A stretch of 13,873 nt of DNA, from contig CAYZLR010000091.1 in NCBI GenBank assembly GCA_964479275.1, positions 1-13,873 on the forward strand, in the 5' to 3' direction. Position numbers and translations under genes: made by a program. This DNA comes from CALLPQ01 sp964479275. GTDB lineage: Bacteria; Pseudomonadota; Alphaproteobacteria; Caulobacterales; Parvularculaceae. Shown one piece after another: positions 13,813 through 13,873 of this stretch; the stretch's first letter is position 1; the number at the start of each line of letters is the position of its first letter. Under the pieces are notes generated by a model that worked only from the letters and a program-made list of their open reading frames with translations, searched no databases and had not been told where the DNA came from.

Positions 13813-13873
13813 TTAGCCTTTTGTTTTAACAGGCAGCTGAAAAACTTCAGTTTTCATGGTTTGAATAGCAGGG
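13813..13873 (-). CDS. Possible C-terminal end of an unidentified gene (partial)
   Basis: On the minus strand, one frame entering from the right edge reads PAIQTMKTEVFQLPVKTKG and then stops at 13813-13815. Codon use looks natural, and the position, convergent with the ABC gene, fits. Nineteen residues are too few to name a family. A plus-strand frame from ATG 13793 to the edge is also open but has no ribosome binding site and uses rarer codons. Confidence 0.3.
   Translation of the reverse strand, partial: PAIQTMKTEVFQLPVKTKG

Overview
The window looks like a piece of an AT-rich alphaproteobacterial chromosome (G+C near 40% by eye, not computed). Supporting signs are a Flp/Tad pilin with a CpaA-type prepilin peptidase, a CpaC-type N-terminal domain protein, a CHCC zinc-finger protein related to the NADH dehydrogenase NDUFS6 family, and a compact tRNA-Gly(TCC) with encoded CCA. 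I see no insertion sequence, phage gene, CRISPR array or rRNA.

Left part (1-2490): pilus-related genes. On the minus strand come a Crp-type regulator, a 55-residue Flp pilin gene, a strong terminator, then cpaA. Divergent from the regulator is a secreted protein holding only the N-terminal domain of an RcpA/CpaC secretin. It ends at a terminator shared with the convergent operon.

Centre-left (2488-6619): a tightly packed minus-strand operon, pabB > pabA > pabC-like > ANL adenylate-forming enzyme. The first three junctions are ATGA overlaps or a 12-nt gap. PabB and PabA should make 4-amino-4-deoxychorismate and the class IV PLP enzyme should release 4-aminobenzoate. The fourth gene encodes a short, motif-degenerate ANL protein, so the operon may make more than folate precursor. 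This is the best candidate in the window for an undescribed pathway. A divergent AI-2E family membrane protein follows (6745-8028).

Centre-right (8058-12004): a second minus-strand operon, class I aminotransferase > exported serine hydrolase fused to a monothiol thioredoxin-like domain > nitrilase. Spacing is 9 nt at the first junction and a 19-nt overlap at the second. Its upstream region carries a 47-nt interrupted inverted repeat and a 16-bp perfect palindrome.

Right end (12203-13873): tRNA-Gly with a plausible promoter and terminator, a small CHCC zinc-finger protein, and a divergent ABC-2 type ATPase without a visible permease partner. The last ~60 nt may hold the 3' end of a minus-strand gene.
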